Part shown: piece by piece, positions 27,970 to 36,824 of the stretch | Layout of the letters: every line of letters starts with the position of its first letter | How positions within the stretch are numbered: the stretch's first letter is position 1 | Assembly (NCBI RefSeq): GCF_036013525.1 | Contig: NZ_CP107853.1 | Location: 10,354,001-10,418,000, forward strand | Length of the DNA stretch: 64,000 nucleotides | Source: Nonomuraea sp. NBC_00507 | GTDB lineage: Bacteria > Actinomycetota > Actinomycetes > Streptosporangiales > Streptosporangiaceae | Direction of reading: 5' to 3' | Program-made: the position numbers and the translations under genes | Notes under the pieces: model-generated | Databases searched by the model: none | What the model was told of the DNA's origin: nothing | The model's input: the letters and a program-made list of their open reading frames with translations, nothing else

Positions 27970-29307
27970 TCAGACGTCGCGTAGCCGGGCGGACGGCACC
28001 GGGATGGCGGGGAACGGGTTGTCGGGCAGGAGGATGATCCGGCGTGCCTGCCGTGGCTGAAGGGCGGCGTCGAGGTGCAGCAGGGCCGCGCCGATGCCGG
28101 CCGCGCCGACCATGTAGCCGGTGTCCGCGCTCACCTCGCCGGGACGCAGCCGCCGGTAGGCCTGGTACCAGCGCAGTCCCCGGCCGTCGTGGTCGGTGGC
28201 GGCGGCGATGAGATGCCCGGCGAGCCCCTGGGCGAAGGTCAGGTAGGCGTCGTTCCCCGTCTCCGCCCACAATCCGACGAACAACTCCAGCAGCCCCGCG
28301 GTGCCGCAGCACTGGCAGGCCACGTTCCAGAACCCGGCGGTGCGCCGGGCCGGGACGCCGCTCTGCATGATGCCGCCGGCCAGGCGCTCCACCCAGTCCA
28401 GGTGGCCGGGCTCGCCGGTCACCCGGTAGAGCTCCCAGAACATGCGCGCCACGCCTGCCGAGCCCGAGCAGAACCCCAGGTAGTGCAGGCCACGGCCGTG
28501 CGGCACGTGGTGCGGGACGACCGCGCACTTGCCGGTCACGACGCTGACCTCGCGGACGAATCCGGCGCCCCGGCCGGCCGCCTCCAGGAAACGCGGGTCG
28601 CCGGTGAGGCCGTACAGGCGGGCCAGGAGGAAGGCGGTGCCGGCCGTGCCGGCGAGAAAGCCCGGGGTGACCGCGTCCATGGGCAGGCCGGGACAGTCCC
28701 CGAAGCGGTGGCCGGGGACGGCCAGGGCGGCGATGCGCTCCCCCGCCGCCACCGCCGTCTCCTCCAGGCCGGGCACGCCCAGGGCGGTCGCGGCGCGTAG
28801 CAGCCCGAGCACGATCCCGCCGTCGCCGCGCTGGGCGGGGTCCCCCGTCCAGCCGGGGCCGCCGTCCAGCGGGCGGGCCGCGCCGACGATCCGCTCGGCG
28901 GCGGCCCTGGCCTGCTGCTCCAGGCCGTCATCGCCGAGTGCCCAGCCGGCCTCGATGAGCGCCACGACGGTGCCGGTGAGGCCGTGGTAGAGGGAGAAGT
29001 CGCTCTGCGCACGCCAGGTGGCCGCGAGGCGCCGCGCCCCTTGCCTGGCGTCGTCCAGGTAGGCCTCGTGCCCGGTCGCCGCGGCAAGTTCCAGGAAGAA
29101 CAGCACGATCCCGGCCGAGCCGGCGTAGAGGGAGGCGGGCTCGGCCACGGTGAGCGCCGAGCGTCCGCGGGCGTCGGGGTTGGCGAGCCAGGTGCGCCCG
29201 TGCGCGTCGTCCACGGCGGCGGCGCGTATCCACCGTCCGGCCAGGATGGCAGCGGTCAGCGGTGTCTCGGCGCGCTCGCTGGGCGAGCGGGTGGTGTCCA
29301 AGCCCAT
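27970..29307 (-). CDS. Stand-alone LanC-like cyclase with a CCG zinc motif
   Basis: A 445-residue (alpha/alpha)-toroid LanC-like protein. The zinc ligands are visible as GFCSGSAGVARMF (Cys) and CQCCGTAGLLELF, where the usual Cys-His-Gly is Cys-Cys-Gly, giving a possible three-thiolate site. Three-Cys sites occur in the cyclase domains of ProcM-like lanthipeptide synthetases, known for broad substrate use. A His-Gly pair (SLYHGLTG) lies near residue 115. No LanB, LanM or LanKC dehydratase and no precursor peptide are seen nearby. It may be a glutathione-adding LanCL-type enzyme or act with remote genes. The start at 29307 is one of two close choices (29322 GTG). Confidence 0.82.
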   Translation of the reverse strand: MGLDTTRSPSERAETPLTAAILAGRWIRAAAVDDAHGRTWLANPDARGRSALTVAEPASLYAGSAGIVLFFLELAAATGHEAYLDDARQGARRLAATWRAQSDFSLYHGLTGTVVALIEAGWALGDDGLEQQARAAAERIVGAARPLDGGPGWTGDPAQRGDGGIVLGLLRAATALGVPGLEETAVAAGERIAALAVPGHRFGDCPGLPMDAVTPGFLAGTAGTAFLLARLYGLTGDPRFLEAAGRGAGFVREVSVVTGKCAVVPHHVPHGRGLHYLGFCSGSAGVARMFWELYRVTGEPGHLDWVERLAGGIMQSGVPARRTAGFWNVACQCCGTAGLLELFVGLWAETGNDAYLTFAQGLAGHLIAAATDHDGRGLRWYQAYRRLRPGEVSADTGYMVGAAGIGAALLHLDAALQPRQARRIILLPDNPFPAIPVPSARLRDV

Positions 29308-29379
29308 ACTCCATTCTCCCACACAGCCGGTAGGGAAATGGGCTAATTGTCAGGCGCCGGTACCAGTATCACCCAAGAC

Positions 29380-30033
29380 CTACTCCTCCGGGTGGTCGCC
29401 GAACGCGGTGACCGACAGGAAGCGGATGGGTAGCTCCACCAGTTCTTGCGGGCCGTGCGTGCCCTCCCCGTCGAGCTGGAGTGCGTCGCCTGGGCGCATG
29501 GTGTAGTGGGCCTCTCCGTGTCCGTAGACCATGACGCCTTCGAGCATGTAGATGAGCTCGGTGCCGGGGTGCTGGAAGAGCGGGAAGACCTCGCTGGACT
29601 CGGTGAGGGTGACGAGCACGGCTTCCATCCGCTTGTGCGGGCCGCGCAAGGCTCCCAGCAGCTCGTAGTGGTGCCCGACCCGGCTGCCCCTGCGGACGAT
29701 CCGCGCCCCGTGCCCGGCCGGCACGTAGACGGCCTCACGCTCGGCGTCGACACCGCGGAACAAGGCGGTGACCGGGATGTCGAGGCCGAGGGCGAGCCGG
29801 CCGAGCGTGGTGAGGCTGCAGGAGGTCTGGGCGTTTTCGATCTTGGAGAGCATGGCCTTGGAGATCCCGACCCGCGCGGCCATGTCCCCCACGGACAGGC
29901 CCGCCGCGATCCGGTATTTGCGCACCTGCCGGGCGATGACGGCCTCCAGGTTCACGGGTTCGCGTGCCTGGCCGGGATCGATCTCGCGGTCCGGCAGGTC
30001 GTCGTTGTCGTGCGCGGTGGCCATGGTGCCCAT
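29380..30033 (-). CDS. XRE-family regulator with C-terminal cupin domain
   Basis: About 217 residues. The helix-turn-helix is at about 35-95 (LSVGDMAARVGISKAMLSKIE) and a cupin_2 effector domain at about 135-205 (HPGTELIYMLEGVMVYGHG). This class (PuuR/SutR-like) often represses amine, polyamine or one-carbon nitrogen pathways. It lies 26 bp downstream of the ammonium transporter gene on the same strand and is the likely regulator of the glnT-amt cluster. The start may be 30033 or 30024. Confidence 0.88.
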   Translation of the reverse strand: MGTMATAHDNDDLPDREIDPGQAREPVNLEAVIARQVRKYRIAAGLSVGDMAARVGISKAMLSKIENAQTSCSLTTLGRLALGLDIPVTALFRGVDAEREAVYVPAGHGARIVRRGSRVGHHYELLGALRGPHKRMEAVLVTLTESSEVFPLFQHPGTELIYMLEGVMVYGHGEAHYTMRPGDALQLDGEGTHGPQELVELPIRFLSVTAFGDHPEE

Positions 30034-30059
30034 TCTGCCGAATTCGACGACGTTTCCTG

Positions 30060-31370
30060 TCAGGAGACGTCCACAGGTCGGGCGGCCGGGGTCGCGGGCA
30101 CGGAGGAGCCGTCGCCTGCGTGCGTGCCGGCCAACTCGTACGCGCTCTCCGCGTGCAGGTGGATGTCGAGCCCTTCCTGCTCGGCCTCCTGCGCGGCCCG
30201 CAGGCCCATCACCTTGTCGAGGACCTTGGCGATGATCCAGGTGAGGACGAAGGAGTAGATCAGCACGGCGAAGGCCCCGACGGTCTGGGCGCCGAGGAGG
30301 CCCAGGCCGCCGCCGTACAGCAGGCCGTCCCGCCCGCTCGGTGCTTCGGCCGTGCCCAGGACGCCGACCAGGAGGGTGCCGACGACGCCGCCCACCAGGT
30401 GGATGCCGACCACGTCCAGGGCGTCGTCGAAGCCGAAGCGGAACTTCATGCCGACCGCCAAGGCGCAGATCGCGCCGGCCACCGCGCCCAGCGCCAGGGC
30501 GCCGAGCGGGCTGACGGCGCCGCAGGAGGGGGTGATGGCGACGAGTCCGGCGACGGCGCCGGAGGCGGCGCCGAGGCTGGTGGCGTGGCCGTCGCGGAGC
30601 TTCTCCACCAGCAGCCAGGCCAGCAGCGCCGTGCACGTGGCGGCGAAGGTGTTGAGCACGACGACGGAGGCGGCGTTGCCGGCCGCGAGCGCCGAGCCGC
30701 CGTTGAAGCCGAACCACCCGAACCACAGGATGCCCGCGCCGAGCATGACGAAGGGCAGGTTGTGCGGACGGGACTGCTTGGCCGGCCAGCCGGCGCGCCT
30801 GCCGAGCACCAGGACCAGGGCGAGTGCCGCGGCTCCGGCGTTGATGTGCACGGCGGTGCCGCCGGCGAAGTCGACGGCCTTGAGCTGGTTGACGATCCAG
30901 CCGCCGACCACGCCCTCGCCGTCGAAGGCGAACACCCAGTGCGCGACGGGCAGGTAGACGATCGTCACCCACACGCCGGTGAAGACCATCCAGCCGCCGA
31001 ACTTCATCCGGTCGGAGACCGCCCCGCAGATCAGCGCGGTGGTGATGGCCGCGAACAACGCTTGGAAGGCGGCGAAGAGCGCCGGCGGAATGGTCGCGTC
31101 CGGAGCCTCCTTGATCAGGCTGCTCATGCCGAAGTGCTCGCCGAGGTCGCCCAGCAGCCCGGCCCCGCCGATCGAGTTGCCGAACGCGGCCGAATAGCCG
31201 TAGAGCACCCAGATGCCGCCGACGAGGGCCACCGCGCCGAACGTCATCATGATCATGTTGAGCACGCTCTTGGCGGCCACCATGCCGCCGTAGAAGAGGG
31301 CCAGTCCCGGCACCATCAGGCTGACGGCGGCGGTGCTTGCGAGGATCCAGGCAGTGCTTCCAGTGTCCAT
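30060..31370 (-). CDS. amt: Ammonium transporter
   Basis: A 436-residue Amt/MEP/Rh protein with eleven expected helices. Landmarks are VPGLALFYGGMVAAKSVLNM (about 20-39), GGTAVHINAGAAAL near 160 (conserved His of the pore) and FDDALDVVGIHLVGGVVG near 310 (second pore His). It recruits ammonium or possibly methylammonium. ATG 31370 follows a GGAGCG ribosome site. Its neighbours are an amine oxidase and glutamate-synthase-like genes; a motif shared with the glnT promoter lies 53 bp upstream. Confidence 0.95.
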   Translation of the reverse strand: MDTGSTAWILASTAAVSLMVPGLALFYGGMVAAKSVLNMIMMTFGAVALVGGIWVLYGYSAAFGNSIGGAGLLGDLGEHFGMSSLIKEAPDATIPPALFAAFQALFAAITTALICGAVSDRMKFGGWMVFTGVWVTIVYLPVAHWVFAFDGEGVVGGWIVNQLKAVDFAGGTAVHINAGAAALALVLVLGRRAGWPAKQSRPHNLPFVMLGAGILWFGWFGFNGGSALAAGNAASVVVLNTFAATCTALLAWLLVEKLRDGHATSLGAASGAVAGLVAITPSCGAVSPLGALALGAVAGAICALAVGMKFRFGFDDALDVVGIHLVGGVVGTLLVGVLGTAEAPSGRDGLLYGGGLGLLGAQTVGAFAVLIYSFVLTWIIAKVLDKVMGLRAAQEAEQEGLDIHLHAESAYELAGTHAGDGSSVPATPAARPVDVS

Positions 31371-31423
31371 CTGCGCTCCGAAGTCCACGTATAACGAGGG
31401 GAATCGTTATTTCACGACAGTTA

Positions 31424-31439
31424 ACAAACGGCGTGTTAC
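31424..31439 (-). promoter_or_regulatory. Motif shared by the amt and glnT upstream regions (amt copy)
   Basis: On the minus strand it reads GTAACACGCCGTTTGT. Eleven of 16 bases match the glnT copy (36821-36836) as GTAACAC-N5-TTGT, and both copies end 52-53 bp before their start codons. GTAAC followed 6 bp later by a second pentamer resembles a degenerate GlnR half-box, and TTAAC-N6-GAAAT overlaps it here. It could equally be the site of the XRE-cupin regulator. Confidence 0.5.
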
Positions 31440-31458
31440 ACAGGGGCGTCGCGGAGCG

Positions 31459-32562
31459 TTAACTCGCGGTTTCCGCGCGGCGCAGGGCGAAGCGCGGGTA
31501 CGGTCCGGCCTGCCCGAGTGCCAGGTCGGCGGCCATCCGGCCGATCAGCGGAGCGAACTTGGCGCCGTGCCCGGAACAGGGCGAGACCACCACGACGGGA
31601 CCGGTCCTGTCCACGATGAAGTCCTCGTCAGGGGTGGTGGTGTAGAGGCAGCTGTCCTCGGCGACCGGCACGGGGTCGAGCCCTGGCAGCCGCTCCCGCA
31701 CCCAGGCGGAGACGGCGGCCCGGGAGGCCGGGTTGACGACGCGGTCGCGGGTGCTCGCGGTGGTGGGCGTGCCGTCGTCGTGCTGGGCGACCTTGACCGC
31801 GGGCGCCGCTCCCCCGTCACCCCCCGAGGGCAGGCCGAAGATCTGCAGGTCGTCCTTGGCGACGAGGATCGGCCAGGAGTCGCCGGGGTCGCGCTGGCGG
31901 AAGTGGAACACCTGCTGCTGGGTGACCCGCAGCGGCGGCAGGCCGAGCGGCATCCCGATGGTGTCCGCCAGCTCAGGCAGCCACGGCCCGGCCGCCACCA
32001 CGACCGCGTCCGCCTCGAGCTCCGCGCCGTCGTCCGTGCGCAGCCGCGCGCCGTTGCGTACGTCGATGGTGCTCACGCGGGTGTTCGTGCGGACGTCGGC
32101 GCCGAGTTCGGCGGCCCGCCGCACGCAGGCCGCCACCGCGGCGTCCGCGTCCACCACCCCGGCCTCGGGGTGGAACAGGACCGGGCCGTCGAAGCGCAGG
32201 TACGGCCAGCGCTCCGTGGCCGCCTCCGGAGCCAGGAGCTCGTGCGGCACGCCGGCGGCGGCGAGCAGCCGCGCCAGGCCCTCGGGGTCACGGCCCGCGC
32301 CGAGGTCGAGGCCGCCGGTCGTGCGGAGCAACGCCGATCCGGAGTCCGCCTCCAGCTCACGCCAGCACTCCCCGGCTCGCCCGGTCAGCTCGACGTAGAG
32401 GGGGTCGGCGTAGGCGCGGCGGAAGATCCGAGACGTGCCGTGCGAGCTGCCGTTGCGGTGGCCGATCCCGTACGCCTCGATCAGGGTGACCTCGATGCCG
32501 CGGCGGGCCAGCTCCCAGGCGGTGGCCGCGCCCATCAGCCCCGCGCCCACGACGGCGATCAT
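31459..32562 (-). CDS. FAD-dependent amine oxidase of the monomeric sarcosine/N-methyltryptophan oxidase family
   Basis: A 367-residue flavoprotein: Rossmann loop VVGAGLMGAATAWEL at residues 4-18, substrate-domain segments in the MSOX order (SRIFRRAYADPLYVEL; FHPEAGVVDADAAV), and the SGHGAKFAP block near 335. The family oxidises N-methyl or secondary amines such as sarcosine, releasing formaldehyde or imine and H2O2. Its ATG overlaps the stop of the FMN glutamate-synthase-like gene, placing it in the glnT operon. It probably releases methylated nitrogen. Confidence 0.88.
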   Translation of the reverse strand: MIAVVGAGLMGAATAWELARRGIEVTLIEAYGIGHRNGSSHGTSRIFRRAYADPLYVELTGRAGECWRELEADSGSALLRTTGGLDLGAGRDPEGLARLLAAAGVPHELLAPEAATERWPYLRFDGPVLFHPEAGVVDADAAVAACVRRAAELGADVRTNTRVSTIDVRNGARLRTDDGAELEADAVVVAAGPWLPELADTIGMPLGLPPLRVTQQQVFHFRQRDPGDSWPILVAKDDLQIFGLPSGGDGGAAPAVKVAQHDDGTPTTASTRDRVVNPASRAAVSAWVRERLPGLDPVPVAEDSCLYTTTPDEDFIVDRTGPVVVVSPCSGHGAKFAPLIGRMAADLALGQAGPYPRFALRRAETAS

Positions 32563-33869
32563 GGACGGGCCCCGGGGATCCAGTCGGTGCCGGCGAGTGG
32601 GACGCGGGCCATGGCCGCGGACTCGATGGTCAGCGCGACCAGGTCCTCGGGCTCGAGGTGGTGCAGGTGGGACTTGCCGCAGGCGCGGGCGATGGTCTGG
32701 GCCTCCATGGTGAGCACCCGGAGGTAGTTGGCCAGGCGGCGGCCCCCTTCGACCGGGTCGAGGCGGGCGGCCAGGTCGTCGTCCTGGGTGGAGATGCCGG
32801 CCGGGTCGCGGCCGTCCTGGTAGTCGTCGTAGAACCCGGCGGCGGAGCCGAGCGCGCGGTACTCGGCGTCGTGACGCGGGTGGTTGTCGCCGAGCGCGAT
32901 CAGCGCCGCGGTGCCGATCGCGACCGCGTCGGCGCCGAGCGCGATGGCCTTGGCCACGTCCGCCCCGGACCTGATGCCGCCGGAGACGATCAGCTGGACC
33001 TCGCGGTGGACGCCGAGCTCCTGCAGGGCCTGGACCGCCTGGGGGATGGCCGCGAGGGTGGGGATGCCGACGTGTTCGATGAAGACGTCCTGGGTGGCGG
33101 CGGTGCCGCCCTGCATGCCGTCCACCACGACGACGTCGGCCCCGGCGTGCACGGCAAGCTTGACGTCGTAATACGTGCGGGTGGCCCCGATCTTGACGTA
33201 GATCGGCTTCTCCCAGTCGGTGATCTCGCGGAGCTCGCCGATCTTGATGGCCAGGTCGTCGGGGCCCGTCCAGTCGGGGTGCCGGCAGGCGCTGCGCTGG
33301 TCGACGCCGACCGGCAGGGTCCGCATGCCCGCCACCCGATCGGTGATCTTCTGGCCGAGCAGCATGCCGCCGCCGCCCGGCTTGGCGCCCTGCCCGAGCA
33401 CCACCTCGATGGCGTCGGCCTTGCGCAGATCATCCGGGTTCATCCCGTACCGGGATGGCAGGTACTGGTAAACGAGGTGCTTGGACTGGCCGCGTTCCTC
33501 CGGCGTCATGCCGCCGTCGCCGGTGGTGGTGGAGGTGCCCACGGCGCCGGCGCCGCGGCCGAGCGCCTCCTTGGCGTTGGCCGACAGCGCGCCGAAGCTC
33601 ATCCCGGCGATGGTGACCGGGATGGCGAGGTGCAGCGGGTATTTCGCGTGCCGGGCGCCGAGGATCACGTCGGTGTCGCAGCGCTCGCGGTAGCCCTCCA
33701 GGGGATAGCGGGACATGCTCGCGCCGAGGAACAGCAGGTCGTCGAAGTGCGGCAGGCGGCGCTTGGCGCCACCGCCGCGGATGTCGTACACGCCGGTGGC
33801 GGCGGCCCGCTGGATGGCGTGGATGGTGGCGCGGTCGAACGTGGCCGACTCGCGCAGGCCCTCAGTCAT
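32559..33869 (-). CDS. FMN-binding glutamate-synthase-family protein (GlxD/MgsC-like)
   Basis: A 436-residue protein equal to the FMN barrel of glutamate synthase as a stand-alone subunit: MSFGALSANAKEALGRGA near 90-107, GDGGMTPEERG, GQGAKPGGGGMLLG near 160-175 and VDGMQGGTAATQDVF near 250. As in MgsC or GlxD it should transfer ammonia from the amidotransferase subunit onto a 2-oxo acid or amine acceptor, for example giving N-methylglutamate. It is the third piece of a three-gene enzyme. Confidence 0.9.
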   Translation of the reverse strand: MTEGLRESATFDRATIHAIQRAAATGVYDIRGGGAKRRLPHFDDLLFLGASMSRYPLEGYRERCDTDVILGARHAKYPLHLAIPVTIAGMSFGALSANAKEALGRGAGAVGTSTTTGDGGMTPEERGQSKHLVYQYLPSRYGMNPDDLRKADAIEVVLGQGAKPGGGGMLLGQKITDRVAGMRTLPVGVDQRSACRHPDWTGPDDLAIKIGELREITDWEKPIYVKIGATRTYYDVKLAVHAGADVVVVDGMQGGTAATQDVFIEHVGIPTLAAIPQAVQALQELGVHREVQLIVSGGIRSGADVAKAIALGADAVAIGTAALIALGDNHPRHDAEYRALGSAAGFYDDYQDGRDPAGISTQDDDLAARLDPVEGGRRLANYLRVLTMEAQTIARACGKSHLHHLEPEDLVALTIESAAMARVPLAGTDWIPGARP

Positions 33870-33879
33870 GGAGTCTCCC

Positions 33880-34554
33880 TCAGTACGCGTTGTCGACCGT
33901 GAAGTGGTAGAGCCGCCGCGCCGAGCCGTAGCGGCGGAAGGCCGCCGGATCCTCGTCCCTCTCGGCCAGCTTCAGCAGCTCGGCCAGCTCGGTCAGGTGC
34001 TCGTCGCGGACCGGCTTCTCCACGCAGTCGGCCCCGAGCGACTTGACCGTGCCCTTGACGTAGATGCGTGCCTCGTAGACCGAGTCGCCCAGCGCGTCGC
34101 CGGCGTCGCCGCACACGACCAGGCGGCCCGCCTGGGCCATGAAGGCGCTCATGTGGCCGATGCTCCCGCCGACCACGATGTCGGCGCCCTTCATGGAGAT
34201 GCCGCAGCGTGCCGCGGCATCGCCCTCGATCACCAGCAGCCCGCCGTGCGCGGTGGCGCCGGCCGACTGGGAGGCGTTGCCGCGTACCCGGACCATGCCG
34301 GACATCATGTTCTCCGCCACCCCCACCCCGGCGTTGCCGTGCACCGTGACGGTCGCGAGCTGGTTCATCCCGGCGCAGTAGTAACCGACATGCCCCTCGA
34401 TGTCCACGGTGAGGTGCCGGGTCAGGCCGCAGGCGACGCTGTGCGCGCCACGCGGGTTGAGCACCCGCCACCTCGGCGCCGGGTCCGGCGCGTGCAGGGC
34501 CTGGTTGAGCTGCCTGACCGGCGATGCGGCCAGGTCCACGGTCAGCGCTTCCAC
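33880..34554 (-). CDS. GXGXG-domain glutamate-synthase subunit (GlxC/MgsB-like)
   Basis: About 224 residues made almost only of the right-handed beta-helix found at the C-terminus of GltB: repeated G-x-x-G turns such as GHVGYYCAGMNQ, GNAGVGVAENMMSG and GGSIGHMSAFMAQAG. This subunit links the amidotransferase and FMN barrel. GTG 34554, behind an AGAGG ribosome site, overlaps the upstream gene by 13 bp; GTG 34539 is the alternative. It starts downstream of glxB-like and precedes the FMN subunit. Confidence 0.88.
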   Translation of the reverse strand: MEALTVDLAASPVRQLNQALHAPDPAPRWRVLNPRGAHSVACGLTRHLTVDIEGHVGYYCAGMNQLATVTVHGNAGVGVAENMMSGMVRVRGNASQSAGATAHGGLLVIEGDAAARCGISMKGADIVVGGSIGHMSAFMAQAGRLVVCGDAGDALGDSVYEARIYVKGTVKSLGADCVEKPVRDEHLTELAELLKLAERDEDPAAFRRYGSARRLYHFTVDNAY

Positions 34555-35417
34555 ACGTACACCTCTTCCGGCTCGGGTTCGAAGATGCGGGCGGACTCCA
34601 CGCCCGGCAGCACCGCCAGCGCCCGGTACTCCGAGGCCATCGCCACCCAGCCGGGGGTCTCCGCGACCAGGGCGGGTTTGCATGCGATGGCGTCCCGTAC
34701 CACCGCGAACGCATCGGCGGTCGTGACCAGCAGCGTGTAGAAGCCGTCGAAGCGCTCGCACAGCAGTCGCAGCGCCTTGTCCAGGTCCGCGCCACGGGCC
34801 AGGTGATAGGCGACGAAACGGGCGCCCACCTCCGAGTCGTTGTCGCTGTCGAAGGACACGCCCTCGGCCCGCAGCTCCCGGCGGATGGTGGCGTGGTTGG
34901 CGAACGACCCGTTGTGCACCAGGCACTGGCCGGGGCCGACGGAGAACGGGTGCGCCCCCTGGGGCGTGACCGCGGACTCGGTCGCCATCCGGGTGTGCCC
35001 GACGCCCTGCCAGCCCTGAACCCCCGCCAGGCCGAAGGCTCGAGCGAGGTCGTGGGGGTGGCCGGTGCCCTTCAGCACGGCGACCTCTTCTCCCGTCCCG
35101 ATGACGGTGGCCCGCGGCAGCGCCTCGATCAGCGCGTCCACACCGACCGGCGCGTGCACGACGGTGGTGGGGCCGGCGTCGACGGCCACCGCATCGGGGA
35201 TCCGGCCTCGGAGCGCGGACTCGACGGTGGCGGCGTCGGTGTCCAGCAACGAGACCGCCGCCCGGCCGGGCGGGGTCAGCCGCGGGTCACCGTAGACGGC
35301 GACGCCTGCGGAGTCCGGTCCACGCTCCACCAGCTGGCCGAGCATCGCGGCCAGCAGCTCCCCCAACCGCGGATGGAGCTCGGGCTCCCGCAGGTGCAGC
35401 CCGACAATTCCACACAT
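34542..35417 (-). CDS. Class II glutamine amidotransferase (GlxB/MgsA-like)
   Basis: A 291-residue Ntn-type glutaminase. Cys2 (MCGIVGLHL) is the catalytic nucleophile; GHTRMATES near 142, PFSVGPGQCLVHNGSFANH near 157-175 and DSEVGARFVAYHL near 195 bind glutamine. It provides ammonia to the neighbouring GXGXG and FMN subunits, reproducing glutamate synthase split over three genes. It lies 13 bp downstream of the glutamine-synthetase-like gene. Confidence 0.92.
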   Translation of the reverse strand: MCGIVGLHLREPELHPRLGELLAAMLGQLVERGPDSAGVAVYGDPRLTPPGRAAVSLLDTDAATVESALRGRIPDAVAVDAGPTTVVHAPVGVDALIEALPRATVIGTGEEVAVLKGTGHPHDLARAFGLAGVQGWQGVGHTRMATESAVTPQGAHPFSVGPGQCLVHNGSFANHATIRRELRAEGVSFDSDNDSEVGARFVAYHLARGADLDKALRLLCERFDGFYTLLVTTADAFAVVRDAIACKPALVAETPGWVAMASEYRALAVLPGVESARIFEPEPEEVYVWKR

Positions 35418-35430
35418 GCAAAGACTCCTT

Positions 35431-36768
35431 CTAGAAGGCGGTGAGATAGCGGTCGACTTCCCACGGGCCGACCGTGCCGTGCCAGTCGAAGAACTCCTCG
35501 CGTTTGGCCGCGCCGAAGTACCCGCTGACGCCTGGTCCGGCCGCGTCCAGGGCGCCGCTGATCACCGGGTCGGCGGCCAGGGCCTCGACGGCGTGCAGCA
35601 ACGTCGGCGGCAGCTCCGGGCGGGCGGCGACGGCCGACGCCTCCCCCGGCTCCCCCGGGTCGAGGGCCCGCTCGACGCCGTCCAGGCCGGCCGCCAGCGC
35701 GGCGGCCGCGGCCAGGTAGGGGTTGGCCGAGCCGTCGCCGCCGCGCAGCTCGACGCGGTTGCCGTCGGGCACGCGGACGAAGTGGGTACGGTCGTTGCCG
35801 CCGTACCCGGCACGGCGCGGTGACCAGGTGGCGCCGGAGCGGGTGGAGGTGGCGCCGGTGCGCTTGTAGGAGTTGACGGTCGGCGCGATCACCGCCTGCA
35901 GCGCCCCGGCATGCTCGAGGATGCCGGCGATGAACCCGTACGCCAGCGGCGACAGGCCCAGCCCGCGCCGGTCGGAGGTGTCGGGGAAGGCGGGATCCGC
36001 GCCGCGCCACAGCGACAGGTGCAGGTGCATGCCACTGCCGGTGCGGTCGGTGAACGGCTTGGGCATGAAGGTCGCGGTCATGCCGCGCTGCTCGGCCAGC
36101 ACCGAGACCAGATACCGCATGGTGATCACCCGGTCGGCGGTGGTGAGGGCGTCGGCGTAGGCGAAGTTCTGCTCGAACTGGCCGTTGCCGTCCTCGTGGT
36201 CGTTGGCGTAGTTGCCCCAGCCGAGGGCGTTCATGGCCTTGGACACGGCCGTGAGGTGGTCGTACATGCGGGTCAGGCCACGTGCGTCGTAGCAGGGCTG
36301 GGCGGCGGTGTCGCGGGAGTCGGCGAGCACCAGCGCGCCGCGCTCGTCCCGGTTGACCAGGAAGTATTCGATCTCCGCGCCCACCGCCAGGGACAGGCCC
36401 AGCGTGCGGGCTCGCTCCAGGACGCTGCGCAGGATGAGGCGCGGCGCGTACGGCCACGGCTTTCCGTTGACGTGCGGGTCGCAGTGCACCAGGGCCAGAC
36501 CGGGCCGGACGAACGGCAGCGGGGTGTAGGAGGCGCCGTCCGGGACGGCGATGATGTCCGGATCGCTCGGCCGCTGGCCAAGCAGCCCGGCGGCGTATCC
36601 GGCGAACCCCACGCCCTCGTCGCGGAGCTCCTCCACGGCCTCGATCGGGACGAGCTTGGCGCAGGGTTTGCCGGCCAGGTCGACGAAGACGGCGAGGATG
36701 AACTCGATGTCGTCGGCGTTGGCCAGGGCGGCTAGGTCGAGGGGTGCTGCGGCGGCTTCTGTCGACAT
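35431..36768 (-). CDS. Glutamine-synthetase-family ligase (GlnT / gamma-glutamylmethylamide synthetase-like)
   Basis: A 445-residue GS-fold enzyme. The metal-binding AEIEYFLVN lies near 130-139, GSGMHLHLSLW near 245-255 (His of the ATP/metal site), and NRVELRGGDGSANPYLAAAAALA near 345. Members linked to GlxBCD/MgsABC ligate glutamate with methylamine or related amines instead of ammonia. It heads the six-gene minus-strand operon. Two inverted-repeat candidates precede it. Ordinary glutamine synthesis cannot be excluded from sequence alone. Confidence 0.88.
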   Translation of the reverse strand: MSTEAAAAPLDLAALANADDIEFILAVFVDLAGKPCAKLVPIEAVEELRDEGVGFAGYAAGLLGQRPSDPDIIAVPDGASYTPLPFVRPGLALVHCDPHVNGKPWPYAPRLILRSVLERARTLGLSLAVGAEIEYFLVNRDERGALVLADSRDTAAQPCYDARGLTRMYDHLTAVSKAMNALGWGNYANDHEDGNGQFEQNFAYADALTTADRVITMRYLVSVLAEQRGMTATFMPKPFTDRTGSGMHLHLSLWRGADPAFPDTSDRRGLGLSPLAYGFIAGILEHAGALQAVIAPTVNSYKRTGATSTRSGATWSPRRAGYGGNDRTHFVRVPDGNRVELRGGDGSANPYLAAAAALAAGLDGVERALDPGEPGEASAVAARPELPPTLLHAVEALAADPVISGALDAAGPGVSGYFGAAKREEFFDWHGTVGPWEVDRYLTAF

Positions 36769-36783
36769 GAGGGACTCCAGGCG

Positions 36784-36824
36784 TTGTCTACTGATAAGAA
36801 TCAGCGTTGCCTGTTAGTGGACAA
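36784..36824. promoter_or_regulatory. Nested inverted repeats upstream of glnT (operator candidate)
   Basis: An outer imperfect inverted repeat TTGTCTACT (36784-36792) / AGTGGACAA (36816-36824) encloses an inner perfect repeat CTGAT/ATCAG (36791-36804). It starts 16 bp before the glnT start codon, where a repressor would block transcription. The XRE-cupin regulator of this cluster is the natural candidate protein. Confidence 0.5.

Noticed and set aside
24339..29307. A complete lanthipeptide gene cluster
   Set aside because: Only a LanC-like protein and exporters are present; no LanB, LanM, LanKC, protease or precursor was found on either strand.
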